A stretch of 57,849 nucleotides of DNA from Chloroflexota bacterium (GCA_016866215.1 VGNE01000022.1:1-57849); one strand, 5' to 3'; numbered from the stretch's first letter, positions 39,378 to 48,750 are shown. Numbers and translations: made by a program. The notes: generated by a model from the sequence alone, not told the origin.

Positions 39378-40145
39378 ATGCCAATGCTTCTTTCTTCGGT
39401 GCAAGCTGGCTCTGTTATCCTGACACTTAACCGCCCCGCACGCGCCAACGCCTTCAACTTTGAAATGACCAATGAACTTCAACGCGCCCTCGCTGAAGCG
39501 GAGACGAATCCACAGGTGAGGTGTGTGGTTATCACAGGGGCGGGCAAAGTCTTCAGCGCAGGCCAGGATATCGGCGAAATGAAAAAGGGTGGATCCATTT
39601 CCTACCGCGAGCATTTGAACAAAACCTATAACCCATTGATCCTGCAAATTCGAAACATGGGCAAACCTGTCATCGCTGCAGTCAATGGACCATGCGCCGG
39701 CGCGGCCTTTGGCATTGCACTGGCGTGTGACTTGCGGATTGCCAAAGCCACTGCCTATTTTGTGGTGGGATTCAGCGGCATTGCCCTCGCGCCTGATTCT
39801 GGCGTCTCGTTGTTCCTGCCAAAATATATCGGACTCGGACGTGCACAGGAATATTTTTATACCAACAAAAAGATTCCAGCCCAGCTTGCTTATCAATGGG
39901 GCATGGTCAATCAGGTAGGTGGATTTAACTATCAGCGGCAGGTCAGGCAAACTGCGGCTGAGCTGGCTCGAGGTCCGCGTGAAGCGTTTGCGGCTGGGAA
40001 GAAGGCGTTCAACAGGGCGATCCTGCCCAATCTGGAGGAAGTCCTGAATTACGAAGGAGTCCTGCAAGAGAAAGCGGGAGAATCTGAAGACCATCAGGAG
40101 GGTGTGACGGCCTTCTTCGAGAAACGCGCTCCAAAATTCGGGTAG
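39378..40145 (+). CDS. Enoyl-CoA hydratase/isomerase family protein (PaaG-like)
   Basis: The 255-residue crotonase-fold protein has LNRPARANAF, the oxyanion-hole segments SAGQDIGEM (about 57-65) and NGPCAGAAFGIALACDLRIA (about 101-120), and SGIALAPDSGVSLFLPKYIG. The second catalytic Glu of true hydratases is replaced in the last segment. The Asp there is the pattern of PaaG-type isomerases, so isomerisation rather than simple hydration is likely. It probably works in beta-oxidation or aromatic/amino-acid breakdown. A GTP-free short leader with a palindromic repeat precedes it. No partner gene of phenylacetate degradation is present. Confidence 0.85.
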   Translation: MPMLLSSVQAGSVILTLNRPARANAFNFEMTNELQRALAEAETNPQVRCVVITGAGKVFSAGQDIGEMKKGGSISYREHLNKTYNPLILQIRNMGKPVIAAVNGPCAGAAFGIALACDLRIAKATAYFVVGFSGIALAPDSGVSLFLPKYIGLGRAQEYFYTNKKIPAQLAYQWGMVNQVGGFNYQRQVRQTAAELARGPREAFAAGKKAFNRAILPNLEEVLNYEGVLQEKAGESEDHQEGVTAFFEKRAPKFG

Positions 40146-40229
40146 CGTATCTTTTCAGCAATAAGGAGGGTTATTAAAAGGGAGCAAAAAATGTCATAAA
40201 TTATCAAAAATTATCGGAAATTTGTCATA

Positions 40230-40354
40230 TTGACGCAAAATAAATATTCGTGTAAAGTTACCTGGGTAATTGTGAATTATTGGATTAATCATATGACTCA
40301 GTGTGTTGATATACAGCGTGCTTAAAGCGGGCAACCCGTCCGGGGTGCCCGCTT
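40230..40354 (+). promoter_or_regulatory. gdhA promoter and leader hairpin
   Basis: TTGACG (40230-40235) and TAAAGT (40253-40258), spacer 17 bp, form a likely promoter. A roughly 120-nt leader ends in a strong GC hairpin, AAGCGGGC (40325-40332) with GCCCGCTT (40347-40354). It is followed by TATATTTT rather than a pure T tract. It may act as a partial terminator or protect the message. Confidence 0.5.
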
Positions 40355-40387
40355 ATATTTTCTCTAAAACCTGCTTAGGAGAACATT

Positions 40388-41686
40388 ATGTCAGGACCGA
40401 TTAATGCTTTTGAAATGGCACAGAAACAATTTGACGGCGTAGCCAGGCAGTTGAAATTGGATGCTGGTGTAGCCGAGGTTTTACGCTGGCCCATGCGCGA
40501 ATTTTCCTTTCGCATTCCAGTGCGTTTGGACGACGGCTCTCTCAAAGTCTTTCAAGGATTCCGCGTCCAGCACAACGATGCGCGGGGTCCCAACAAAGGC
40601 GGTATTCGCTTCGCCGCAAATGAAACGATGGATACGGTGCGTGCGCTGGCTACATGGATGACTTGGAAATGTGCTGTGGCTGATATCCCTCTCGGCGGCG
40701 GTAAAGGCGGCATCATTGTTGATCCGTCCACATTGTCTGTGAATGAAAAAGAAGAAATGTGCCGCGGATGGGTGCGCGCCATGTGGAAGAACATCGGTCC
40801 ACGCAACGATGTGCCCGCTCCGGATGTTGGCACCACTCCTCAAATGATGGGCTGGATGATGGACGAATACTCCCGCCTTGTGGGTCAGTATACGCCCGGC
40901 GTGTTCACCGGCAAGCCTGTTGGCGGCGGCGGCTCGCTCGGACGCACCGAGGCCACCGGCTACGGCGTAATCTATACCGTGCGCGAAGCGATGAAGCACC
41001 TCAACATTGATTCCAAGAATTCTGTTGCGGCAATTCAGGGCTTTGGCAACGTTTCACAATATGCCGCAGCCGCTTTTGTGGAGATGCTCGGTGGTACGGT
41101 GGCTTGTGTTTCCTGCTGGGATCGTCATGACAAGAAAGCCTATACCTACAACAAGAAGGACGGCGTTGATCCGCGCTTCCTGCTCTCGATCGTGGATGAG
41201 TACGGCACGATTGACAAGACAAAGGCGCAGGATGCGGGTTACGTTGTCGAAGACGGCGATGCGTGGATTTCCAAGGAAGCCAATGTGTTGATCCCTGCCG
41301 CGCTCGAAGGTCAGGTCAATAGTGATACGGTTGCCAAGATGTCCAGGAACATCAAGATCATCGCCGAAGGCGCAAATGGTCCGTGCACACCCGAAGCGGA
41401 TGAATACTTCAGGAAGAATAAGATCTTCAACATCCCCGACTTCCTGTGCAATGCGGGCGGCGTGACCACCTCCTACTTTGAACAGGTTCAAAACGATATG
41501 AACTTCTATTGGTCAAAAGGCGAAGTCCTTGAAAAACTTGACCAAAAGATGACATCCGCTTTTCACGGCGTGCTCGAACGCAGTGAGAAGGAAAAGGTCT
41601 ACATGCGTGATGCGGCCTACATGGTGGCGATTGACCGCGTGGTGAAAGCCATGGAAATGCGCGGCTGGTTGACGGGTAATGCGTAA
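40388..41686 (+). CDS. gdhA: Glutamate dehydrogenase
   Basis: This 432-residue enzyme of the Glu/Leu/Phe/Val dehydrogenase family interconverts glutamate and 2-oxoglutarate with ammonia. Hallmarks are FRVQHNDARGPNKGGIRF (about 57-74), the catalytic Lys in PLGGGKGGI (about 98-106), the Asp of DVPAPDVGTTPQMMGWMMDEY (quoted by its ends), TGKPVGGGGSLGRTEATGYG, and the nucleotide fold IQGFGNVSQYAA. A final EGANGPCTPEAD and NAGGVTTSYFE complete the match. TAGGAG precedes the ATG. Cofactor preference cannot be read with confidence. Confidence 0.94.
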   Translation: MSGPINAFEMAQKQFDGVARQLKLDAGVAEVLRWPMREFSFRIPVRLDDGSLKVFQGFRVQHNDARGPNKGGIRFAANETMDTVRALATWMTWKCAVADIPLGGGKGGIIVDPSTLSVNEKEEMCRGWVRAMWKNIGPRNDVPAPDVGTTPQMMGWMMDEYSRLVGQYTPGVFTGKPVGGGGSLGRTEATGYGVIYTVREAMKHLNIDSKNSVAAIQGFGNVSQYAAAAFVEMLGGTVACVSCWDRHDKKAYTYNKKDGVDPRFLLSIVDEYGTIDKTKAQDAGYVVEDGDAWISKEANVLIPAALEGQVNSDTVAKMSRNIKIIAEGANGPCTPEADEYFRKNKIFNIPDFLCNAGGVTTSYFEQVQNDMNFYWSKGEVLEKLDQKMTSAFHGVLERSEKEKVYMRDAAYMVAIDRVVKAMEMRGWLTGNA

Positions 41687-41747
41687 GTAAGAGATTAGAG
41701 AATTAGAGATTAGTGATCGGACATTCGTAGTTCGTAATCAGTAAAAG

Positions 41748-41777
41748 AGGATGTGCTGAAAGGCGCATCCTTTTTTT
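41748..41777 (+). terminator. gdhA terminator
   Basis: AGGATGTGC (41748-41756) pairs with GCGCATCCT (41763-41771), followed by seven Ts. The extended -10 TGATACAAT of the next gene starts immediately after (TACAAT at 41780-41785). Confidence 0.85.
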
Positions 41778-41833
41778 GATACAATCACGACAAATACTAT
41801 TCTCCATTTTCTATTCTCTAATATGAGGCACGC

Positions 41834-43069
41834 ATGTCAAAACAAACTTTCAAATGGGACGACCCCTTTATGCTCAGCGACCAACTCACCAACGAAGAGC
41901 GCATGATCCGCGACACGGCGCGTAAATATTGCCAGGATAAGTTAATGCCGCGCATCCTTGAGGCGAATCGAAATGCGACCTTTGATCGCGCGATCATGGA
42001 TGAGATGGGGGGTATGGGATTTTTAGGTTGTACTCTGCCCGAAGAATATGGCTGCGCGGATTTGAATTATGTTTCCTACGGATTGATCGCCCGCGAAGTG
42101 GAGCGCGTGGACAGCGGCTATCGCAGTGCGATGAGCGTGCAAAGTTCATTGGTTATGCATCCCATTTATGCCTATGGCTCTGAAGAACAAAAGAAAAAAT
42201 ATCTACCGCAACTCGCCAGTGGAAAACTTGTCGGCTGTTTTGGTCTGACCGAACCCGATCATGGCAGTGACCCCGGCAGCATGGAGACCCGCGCCAAAAA
42301 AGTGGATGGTGGTTGGATTTTGCATGGCAACAAAATGTGGATCACCAATTCACCCATCGCGGATGTGTTCATCGTGTGGGCAAAAACATATTACGCTCAA
42401 GGCGGCGTCCCCGCCGCTGACTCTTCCGCCGGGGACGGCGAAAGGAGCGGTGGTGAGATTCACGGTTTTATTTTGGAAAAAGGGATGAAGGGGTTAAGCG
42501 CCCCGAAGATCGAAGGTAAATTCAGTTTGCGCGCAAGCATAACAGGCGAGATCGTGATGGAAAAAGTCTTTGTGCCTGATGAGAATCTTTTACCGAATGT
42601 CTCTGGTTTGAAAGGTCCGTTTGGTTGTTTGAACAAGGCGCGATATGGAATAGCATGGGGCGCATTGGGCGCAGCGGAATTTTGCTGGCATGCGGCGCGT
42701 CAATATACTTTGGATCGTCCGCAGTTTGGCAGGCCGCTGGCGGCCAATCAGATCATTCAACTAAAACTGGCAAATATGATGACAGAGATCACCCTCGGTT
42801 TGCAGGGCGCATTGCGGGTGGGACGTTTAATGGATGAGGACAAGTCCACGCCTGAGATGGTTTCACTGATCAAACGCAATTCATGCGGCAAGTCACTTGA
42901 GATCGCGCGCACCTCCCGTGATATGCACGGTGGCAACGGTGTATCCGATGAATTCCATGTGATACGACACATGATGAATTTGGAAGCAGTTAATACTTAT
43001 GAAGGCACGCATGATATCCATGCGTTGATATTAGGCAGGGCGCAGACGGGAATCCAGGCGTTTTCATAA
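41834..43069 (+). CDS. gcdH: Acyl-CoA dehydrogenase, glutaryl-CoA dehydrogenase-like
   Basis: The 411-residue flavoprotein matches glutaryl-CoA dehydrogenases: [20 protein letters not shown] at the N-terminus, [50 protein letters not shown] and the catalytic Glu in [18 protein letters not shown] (about 385-402). It would oxidise glutaryl-CoA to crotonyl-CoA in lysine/tryptophan breakdown. The nearby enoyl-CoA hydratase family gene is compatible. An insertion of about 15 residues ([16 protein letters not shown]) after VWAKTY is encoded by a palindromic repeat at 42403-42440. Confidence 0.88.
   Translation: MSKQTFKWDDPFMLSDQLTNEERMIRDTARKYCQDKLMPRILEANRNATFDRAIMDEMGGMGFLGCTLPEEYGCADLNYVSYGLIAREVERVDSGYRSAMSVQSSLVMHPIYAYGSEEQKKKYLPQLASGKLVGCFGLTEPDHGSDPGSMETRAKKVDGGWILHGNKMWITNSPIADVFIVWAKTYYAQGGVPAADSSAGDGERSGGEIHGFILEKGMKGLSAPKIEGKFSLRASITGEIVMEKVFVPDENLLPNVSGLKGPFGCLNKARYGIAWGALGAAEFCWHAARQYTLDRPQFGRPLAANQIIQLKLANMMTEITLGLQGALRVGRLMDEDKSTPEMVSLIKRNSCGKSLEIARTSRDMHGGNGVSDEFHVIRHMMNLEAVNTYEGTHDIHALILGRAQTGIQAFS
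42403..42440. repeat. Palindromic repeat inserted in the gcdH reading frame
   Basis: CGGCGTCCCCGCCG (42403-42416) and CGCCGGGGACGGCG (42427-42440) form an imperfect hairpin. It is translated in frame as a Ser/Gly/Ala/Asp-rich loop absent from typical family members. Confidence 0.6.
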
Positions 43070-43072
43070 ATA

Positions 43073-43104
43073 GTAGGGACACAGCCGCCGGACTGTGTCC
43101 CTAC
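43073..43104. repeat. Palindromic repeat (GTAGGGACACAG family)
   Basis: GTAGGGACACAG and CTGTGTCCCTAC form perfect 12-bp arms around CCGCCGGA, lying between the convergent gcdH and pepF genes. A sister copy is at 55544-55572. Confidence 0.92.
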
Positions 43105-43112
43105 GAAGTCTA

Positions 43113-44915
43113 TTAAATCTCGCAATAACGTTCTACGCGCTTGCCGATGATGGCGAGACTGTCTGCCCAGAATTTCTTTGTGCGGATATTGATGCCAAAG
43201 CGGTCGGCGAGTTCTGCCGCGCGGTTTTCGCCTGTTGAAGCAAGCAGATTTTTGTAATCAGGTACAAAGTCAGCGCCGCGTTTTTGGTAGATGGCATACA
43301 AGCCTGTTGCAAAGAGCAAGCCAAACGCGTAGGGATAGTTGTAGAAGGAGAAGCCGCTGGAATAGTAGTGAGGCTTCCAGGTCCACATGAATTTTTGCAG
43401 ATAGCGTTCATCCAGGCCTTCTCCGTAGGTGGCTTTCTGCGCGCGTTCCATGATGTCGTTCAGATCATCGGCGGAGAGTTCTGATTTTGTGCGGCGCTCG
43501 AAGACTTCCTTCTCGAAAAGATAACGTGAGTAAATGTCCACGATTACGCCGGTGGCATTATTCATCTGCGCTTCGAGTACAGCCAGTTCTTCCTGCGGAT
43601 CAGTTACCTGTTTCAATACGGCCTCGGTAACGACGGTCTCGCACATAATGGATGCGGTCTCGGCGAGGGTCATCGGTGTGGCTTGTTGTAACTCGGTTTT
43701 GCCAGCTTGATAGGCGCATTCATTATGGAAGGCGTGACCGAGTTCATGCGCCAGCGTGCTAACCTGATCGAACGAGCCGTCAAAATTGCTGAGGATGCGG
43801 CTTTCTTTTACGCCTGCAACACCCATGCAGAATGCCCCGCCGCGTTTGCCATCGCGTTGTTCGGCGTCTATCCAGTTATTGTCAAAAGCGCGTTGGGCGA
43901 ATGCGCCGAGTTCGGGGGAAAACTTGTTGAAGTTGCTGATGATAAAATCGCGCGCTTCCTCGAACGAATAAACCTTGTCGGTCTTTCCCATCGGAGCGGA
44001 AATATCCCACCAGGCGAGTTTTTCCTTGCCGATCAATTTGGCTTTGTGTTTGAAATATTTCTGGAACATCGGGAAGGAATCTTTCATCGCGTCGAGCATT
44101 GTATTTAATGTTTTGCGATCCATGCGACAAACATCTATGGATGCGTGGATGGCATCTTCGCGGCCGCGTTTTTTATCGAGTGTCAACGTTTCACCCTTGA
44201 CCCCGTTCATGCACGCGGCTAATGTTTCTTTGACAGCCTCCCACGCAATATTCTCCGCTTCGTACCCGCGGCGGCGTGTCCCCTCGTCGGGATGCGAGCG
44301 CAGGTTGATCAGCGCAGGCATGGGTATTTTCTCAGTTTTTCCACCCAGCTCAAAGTCGACGGAAAGCTGCGAGGTCAACGTCCCCTGCAGTTTGCCGAAG
44401 GCATTGCCTCCGCTCAAGGTTAGTTCAGCTGCGAGAACTTCCTCCGCTTCACTCATCATGTATTTGGATTGTTGGACGCTTTCGTTGAGGGCGAACTCAT
44501 GCGCTTTTGCAGAGACGTTTGTTTTTGCGGCTTTCTTCACTGCGGCTTTGCCCAGCTTGCCAGCCCACGCCTGGAATTTGGTATTGAGGATGCTCGCCTG
44601 CACAGACATCTGCTCAAATTCCGAGAGGGCGCGCATGGCATCTTTATTGCGCGAGTCGGTGGTGACGAAGGATTCGATAAAGGGGCTAATGGTGTGGGAG
44701 AGTTCAAAGAGGGCGTTGAAGCGGTCTACAGATTCGCCGAGCAATTTGCCGAGTTTCTTCGGCTCAGTCTTTGAATTTGCCTTGCTGGCTTTCTTGAAAA
44801 ATACTTCCATTTCATCCAGCATGGATTTGTACTTCTTAACGGCACTTTTGAATTCTTTGGATTCAAGCGAAGGATAGACGTTGGTCATATCCCAACGAGG
44901 TGCAAAAACGGTCAT
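43113..44915 (-). CDS. pepF: Oligoendopeptidase F (M3 metallopeptidase)
   Basis: This 600-residue cytoplasmic zinc peptidase cleaves short peptides. It has the M3 active site HELGHAFHNE (about residues 390-399, HExxH), with TLAETASIMCETVV downstream supplying the third zinc ligand (Glu). The C-terminal PHYYSSGFSFYNYPYAFGLL is the typical PepF substrate-binding segment. The start at 44915 has AAGGAG at 5-6 nt and gives APRWDMTNVYPSL, the family N-terminus. It has no signal peptide. It is transcribed against gcdH. Confidence 0.93.
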   Translation of the reverse strand: MTVFAPRWDMTNVYPSLESKEFKSAVKKYKSMLDEMEVFFKKASKANSKTEPKKLGKLLGESVDRFNALFELSHTISPFIESFVTTDSRNKDAMRALSEFEQMSVQASILNTKFQAWAGKLGKAAVKKAAKTNVSAKAHEFALNESVQQSKYMMSEAEEVLAAELTLSGGNAFGKLQGTLTSQLSVDFELGGKTEKIPMPALINLRSHPDEGTRRRGYEAENIAWEAVKETLAACMNGVKGETLTLDKKRGREDAIHASIDVCRMDRKTLNTMLDAMKDSFPMFQKYFKHKAKLIGKEKLAWWDISAPMGKTDKVYSFEEARDFIISNFNKFSPELGAFAQRAFDNNWIDAEQRDGKRGGAFCMGVAGVKESRILSNFDGSFDQVSTLAHELGHAFHNECAYQAGKTELQQATPMTLAETASIMCETVVTEAVLKQVTDPQEELAVLEAQMNNATGVIVDIYSRYLFEKEVFERRTKSELSADDLNDIMERAQKATYGEGLDERYLQKFMWTWKPHYYSSGFSFYNYPYAFGLLFATGLYAIYQKRGADFVPDYKNLLASTGENRAAELADRFGINIRTKKFWADSLAIIGKRVERYCEI

Positions 44916-45019
44916 TTTATTCTCCTTGAAAGTGAATTGAGGCAAGTATACCAAAGGCTTCCTTGCTTGCTATTTCATCTTTAACCTTATACAATCAATT
45001 CATATTCGGAGGTGTTCTC

Positions 45020-45493
45020 ATGAAACAGGATAAATTTCTCACAGGCATTCTGATCGGCATCGGCGTGCTCATTTTGCTCGCGCTTGGGCTGTTTTTCACG
45101 CGGCAGGATAAACGTGATTACGTTGCGGATACCAGCCCCGAGGGTGTTGTGCATAATTATGTGCTGGCTGTTTTGAACAAGGATTATCAAAAAGCCTACG
45201 GCTACCTCGCAGATCTTAAACATAAACCTACTTATGAAGAGTTCAGGCAATCCTACTTTAATGGCATGATCAATCCCGGCGATGTCGGCCTGGATATTGG
45301 CGCAGTGGAAACCAATAATGATGAGGCGGTTGTGTATCTTTCCATGTATTATTCCAATACAGACCCGTTCTCAAGCCGGTATGCCAGCGAAGACCGCGCT
45401 TTGTTGGTGGAACAGAATGGCGAGTGGAAATTGAGTTCCATGCCTTATAACTTCTGGGATTACAACTGGTATCAAGAGCCGTATAAGCCGTAA
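45020..45493 (+). CDS. Membrane-anchored hypothetical protein
   Basis: The 157-residue protein has one N-terminal membrane helix (about 8-27, GILIGIGVLILLALGLFF). An extracellular domain follows (about 40-150), with VVHNYVLAVLNKDYQKAYGYL, which resembles NTF2/DUF4878-type folds by pattern only. GGAGG precedes the ATG. It lies between pepF (divergent) and the DUF5671 gene (same strand, separated by a MITE-like repeat). Function unknown. Confidence 0.7.
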   Translation: MKQDKFLTGILIGIGVLILLALGLFFTRQDKRDYVADTSPEGVVHNYVLAVLNKDYQKAYGYLADLKHKPTYEEFRQSYFNGMINPGDVGLDIGAVETNNDEAVVYLSMYYSNTDPFSSRYASEDRALLVEQNGEWKLSSMPYNFWDYNWYQEPYKP

Positions 45494-45502
45494 CGACCAT
45501 GT

Positions 45503-45583
45503 CATTGCGAGCCGCGATCTTGTACTTGGCGGCGAAGCACTCCCCAGTGGAGATTGCTTCAATCGCTGCGCTCCTTCGCAATG
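45503..45583. repeat. MITE-like palindromic repeat before the DUF5671 gene
   Basis: CATTGCGA (45503-45510) and TCGCAATG (45576-45583) bound the element, and AGATTGCTTC occurs inside, as in the 127-bp element at 8928-9054. It is shorter and diverged. Confidence 0.75.
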
Positions 45584-45598
45584 GCGGAAGGTGAACCT

Positions 45599-47524
45599 AT
45601 GAAAACCATTCGACGACTTTACTTTTACGCAGTGGCCTTCATCAGCATCGAAGTGGTGATGTGGGGCATCATCAGCCTGCTCCGTTCGATCTTCAATGCA
45701 AATAAAATTGTGGATAGCGCCTCCACGCTGGCACAGGCCCTGTCGCTTATCCTCGTGGGTGTGCCGATCTTCCTGGTGCATTGGTTATGGGCACAGCGTG
45801 TATCTGCAAAAGATGACGAGGAAAAAACAGCAAGCGTCCGCGCAGTTTTTTTCTACGGAATTTTGCTCGCCACGCTTATTCCCGTTGTGCAAAACCTGCT
45901 CGCGTTGATTGACCGCACCTTCCTCGCCGCCGCAAATCTTTACACCTATCGCGCCATTGTCGGCGGTTCGCAAACGTGGATAGATAACCTGATCGCCATC
46001 GTTATCAATTTACTGCTCGCGGCCTATTTTTGGAACATCCTTAAAACTGAATGGCGCACACTTCCCGAAACTGAAAGCTTTGCAGAGATGCGCCGCCTCT
46101 ATCGTTTTATCTGGATGCTGTACGGTTTGCTGATGATTGTCTTCGGAGCACAGCAGGCACTCGCTTATGCCTTCACATTGTCCACCGAAAATGTGCTTGG
46201 AGCGATCGGACGTGAGACCGCCGTCAATGCGATCGCTTTGCTTGTGATCGGCGCGCCGATCTGGTTCTTCTCCTGGCGCGTCTTGCAGGACGTTTTGCCT
46301 GATCCCGCTGAAAAGGAATCTTATCTCCGCCTCGGCATTCTTTATCTGCTTTCACTTGGCGGCGTGATCGTTGTGTTGACGGCTGGCGGAAGCTTGATTT
46401 ACATGATTCTTATGCAGCTGTTTGGCGATGGTAAGGATTTCGCCGAGTTCATGCAGAATATTGGCGGTCCCATTTCCATTGGACTGCCGTTTGGGGTCAT
46501 CTGGGCATACTATGGAAAATGGCTCCACCATCAATTCGCATTTGACGAAGACTCTCCGCGTCGCGCAGGCAAGCAGAGACTGTATATTTATATTCTCTCA
46601 TTCCTCGGTCTTGCGGCAACATTCTTTGCAGTTGCATCCTTGTTTTCAATTGTCATTGACCTGGTAACTGCAAGGACCTACTTAAGCAGTGGCGGATTCA
46701 GTTCATCGCTTTCCAGGGCATTTGCCGCTCTTGCCGTGGGGCTTCCACTTTGGTTAATGTCGTGGCGTCCCGCGCAGGCAAATGCATTGGAAAATGGATC
46801 TGTTGGTGATCATGCGCGGCGTTCGGTGATTCGCAAAACTTATTTGTATCTGGTCTTGTTCGCTTCCGTCATCGGTGGGATGGTCTCGGCTGGCGGCTTG
46901 ATCTTTACTTTAATAAATGCCGCATTGGGCGGAGACACGGGTAATTTTGCAGAAACCATCCTCGACACCCAGCAGATATTGATTCTGTTCGTGGTGCTGT
47001 TGCTTTATCACCTGTCCGCTTTGCGAAAAGATGGCGCGGCGCGCGCCGATATGCTGGAAGCCAAACAGGAAAGCTTCAAACTTGTCGTGCTGGATAACAG
47101 CGATGGCAGGTTTGGAGAATCCGTTAAAGCCGCTTTTGTAAAATGCGCGCCTAAAGTGCCCTTGACAGTGGCAAATATCAAAGATGGTATCCCTGCTGAT
47201 ATAAAAGCGGATGCTGTCCTAATGCCAGGTTCGCTGGCGGTCAACATGACGGCTTCGCCAAATGCTGAGGCGTGGATGCGCTTGTTTAACGGGAGCAGGG
47301 TCATTATCCCGGATGATGCGACAGGCATTTATTGGATGAATGATTTAAGGCAGGCGGCTGAATCAGTGCGCGCATTGGCTGAAGGGCAGGAACTCCGCCC
47401 GCAATCTGCATCAAAAATAACGCCTGTCTGGACGTATGTCGCTTATGTATTTGCAGCATTGTTCGCGTTTCAGTTGTTGTTTATGTTATTGGCGTTTGGT
47501 GTTTCGATGGTGAGTGGGTTTTAA
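45599..47524 (+). CDS. Polytopic DUF5671 membrane protein
   Basis: This 641-residue protein is made of repeated membrane units, each opening with an aromatic segment (RRLYFYAVAFISIEVVMWGI, RRLYRFIWMLYGLLMIVFGA, RLGILYLLSLGGVIVVL, RLYIYILSFLGLAATFF, RKTYLYLVLFASVIGGM). They give about 16 helices in 4-helix modules, which fits DUF5671. A cytoplasmic segment (about 495-605) with LVVLDNSDGRFGESVKAAF, then a final helix, closes the protein. The start at 45599 lies just after a MITE-like repeat, with GGAAGGTG upstream. Role unknown. Confidence 0.75.
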   Translation: MKTIRRLYFYAVAFISIEVVMWGIISLLRSIFNANKIVDSASTLAQALSLILVGVPIFLVHWLWAQRVSAKDDEEKTASVRAVFFYGILLATLIPVVQNLLALIDRTFLAAANLYTYRAIVGGSQTWIDNLIAIVINLLLAAYFWNILKTEWRTLPETESFAEMRRLYRFIWMLYGLLMIVFGAQQALAYAFTLSTENVLGAIGRETAVNAIALLVIGAPIWFFSWRVLQDVLPDPAEKESYLRLGILYLLSLGGVIVVLTAGGSLIYMILMQLFGDGKDFAEFMQNIGGPISIGLPFGVIWAYYGKWLHHQFAFDEDSPRRAGKQRLYIYILSFLGLAATFFAVASLFSIVIDLVTARTYLSSGGFSSSLSRAFAALAVGLPLWLMSWRPAQANALENGSVGDHARRSVIRKTYLYLVLFASVIGGMVSAGGLIFTLINAALGGDTGNFAETILDTQQILILFVVLLLYHLSALRKDGAARADMLEAKQESFKLVVLDNSDGRFGESVKAAFVKCAPKVPLTVANIKDGIPADIKADAVLMPGSLAVNMTASPNAEAWMRLFNGSRVIIPDDATGIYWMNDLRQAAESVRALAEGQELRPQSASKITPVWTYVAYVFAALFAFQLLFMLLAFGVSMVSGF

Positions 47525-47527
47525 CCT

Positions 47528-47554
47528 GTAGGTCACGCTTCAAGCGTGACCTAC
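47528..47554. repeat. 27-bp perfect palindrome before dnaN
   Basis: GTAGGTCACGCTT and its reverse complement are separated by one base. It lies between the DUF5671 gene and dnaN, with TATACT a few bases downstream (47562-47567). Confidence 0.9.
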
Positions 47555-47604
47555 TTAATGATATACTTTTGAAAATTAATCAAAAGAAACCGAGGGCGAA
47601 CACC

Positions 47605-48738
47605 ATGAAAGTTACGGTCCTTCAAGAAAACCTGGCACGCGGTTTGGGCATTGTCTCACGCGCGGTGTCTCCGCGCAGTACGCTACCTGTGCTATCCAAT
47701 ATTTTAATTGCAACGGATGAAGGCCGCTTGCGGCTCTCTGCTACCAACCTTGAATTGGGCATAACTTGTTGGATCACGGCGCGTATAGACGAAGATGGTT
47801 CAACCACCGTGCCTGCGCGCACCTTTTCTGATTTGGTGAACGCCATGCCGACCGACCAGGTGCATCTGACCCTCGATGTGAAAACACAAAGCCTGCATGT
47901 GAAGGGCGGCTCTTCGAACAATGATATCAAGTGCATTGACGCGCAGGAATTCCCGCCATTGCCCACACCTGAAATGGAAGACGCGGTGCAATTAAATGTG
48001 GCTGATTTCAAAGAGATGATCCACCAGGTTGCTTTTGCGGCTTCAACCGATGAAGCCCGCCCGGTCTTGATGGGTGTGTTGATGAATGTTGAAAAAGACA
48101 AGGTCACAATGGCGGCGGCGGATGGTTTCCGCCTTTCGGTGCGCAAGGCAGAACTTCCACAAAGTGTTACACAACCCATCAATGTCATCATCCCTGCGCG
48201 CGCTTTGAATGAACTCGCGCGGGTTGCATCCGATGGCGAAGAACCGCTTTACATGATCGTGCCAAAAAATCGCGGACAGGTTCTGTTCCGCGTGAAGGAT
48301 GTAGAAGTGGTTTCGCAATTGATCGAGGGCACTTTCCCCGATTATCATCAAATCATTCCGCGCAATTACAAATCGCGCACGCTGGTTTCCACCGCCTCGC
48401 TTCTCAAAGCCTGCAAGCAAGCTGAGATCTTTGCGCGTGAAGGTTCAAACGTGGCACGTTTTGACATCAAACAAGCCAACGGCGAGATGCAGCCTAGTGA
48501 AGTTGAGATCTCTGCGGTCTCCGAAGAGACAGGTAAGAACGAAACCATCGTCGAAGCCACAGTGGATGGTGGCAGTGTGCTGATCGCGTTCAACGTCAAA
48601 TTTTTACGCGAGGCGCTGGAAGTCATCAAGACCCCGAACGTCGCGCTTGAAACCTCCGCGGCGAATGCTCCCGGTGTTGTCCGTCCGGTGGGCGATGATA
48701 ACTTCCTGCACGTCATCATGCCGATGCATTTGGGCTGA
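47605..48738 (+). CDS. dnaN: DNA polymerase III beta subunit (sliding clamp)
   Basis: The 377-residue clamp has the usual three-domain length. It starts MKVTVLQENLARGLGIVSRA and contains LPVLSNILI, the domain-2 segment VAFAASTDEARPVLMGVLM, and TFPDYHQIIPR. It ends DDNFLHVIMPMHL, close to the canonical YVVMPMRL. It tethers polymerase III to DNA. The ATG at 47605, with GAGGG upstream, is preferred over a longer N-terminus. dnaA, recF and gyrB are not adjacent, so the classical dnaA-dnaN arrangement is broken here. The candidate oriC lies 31 kb to the left. Confidence 0.95.
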   Translation: MKVTVLQENLARGLGIVSRAVSPRSTLPVLSNILIATDEGRLRLSATNLELGITCWITARIDEDGSTTVPARTFSDLVNAMPTDQVHLTLDVKTQSLHVKGGSSNNDIKCIDAQEFPPLPTPEMEDAVQLNVADFKEMIHQVAFAASTDEARPVLMGVLMNVEKDKVTMAAADGFRLSVRKAELPQSVTQPINVIIPARALNELARVASDGEEPLYMIVPKNRGQVLFRVKDVEVVSQLIEGTFPDYHQIIPRNYKSRTLVSTASLLKACKQAEIFAREGSNVARFDIKQANGEMQPSEVEISAVSEETGKNETIVEATVDGGSVLIAFNVKFLREALEVIKTPNVALETSAANAPGVVRPVGDDNFLHVIMPMHLG

Positions 48739-48750
48739 AACAGGTTATCG

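Noticed and set aside
39369-40094. Minus-strand open frame of 241 codons opposite the enoyl-CoA hydratase gene
   Set aside because: The plus-strand frame has all crotonase motifs; the minus-strand product has none.
41687-41745. A mobile element from the AGAGATTAGAG repeats after gdhA
   Set aside because: The repeats are short and degenerate with no terminal inverted repeats. They may be simple sequence or a worn copy of a dispersed repeat.
43975-44877. Plus-strand open frame of 300 codons opposite pepF
   Set aside because: Antisense to a complete M3 peptidase, without start signals or motifs.
47555-47604. An origin of replication next to dnaN
   Set aside because: The dnaN upstream region holds a palindrome and a -10-like TATACT but no DnaA boxes. 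The box cluster is at 16.0-16.3 kb.
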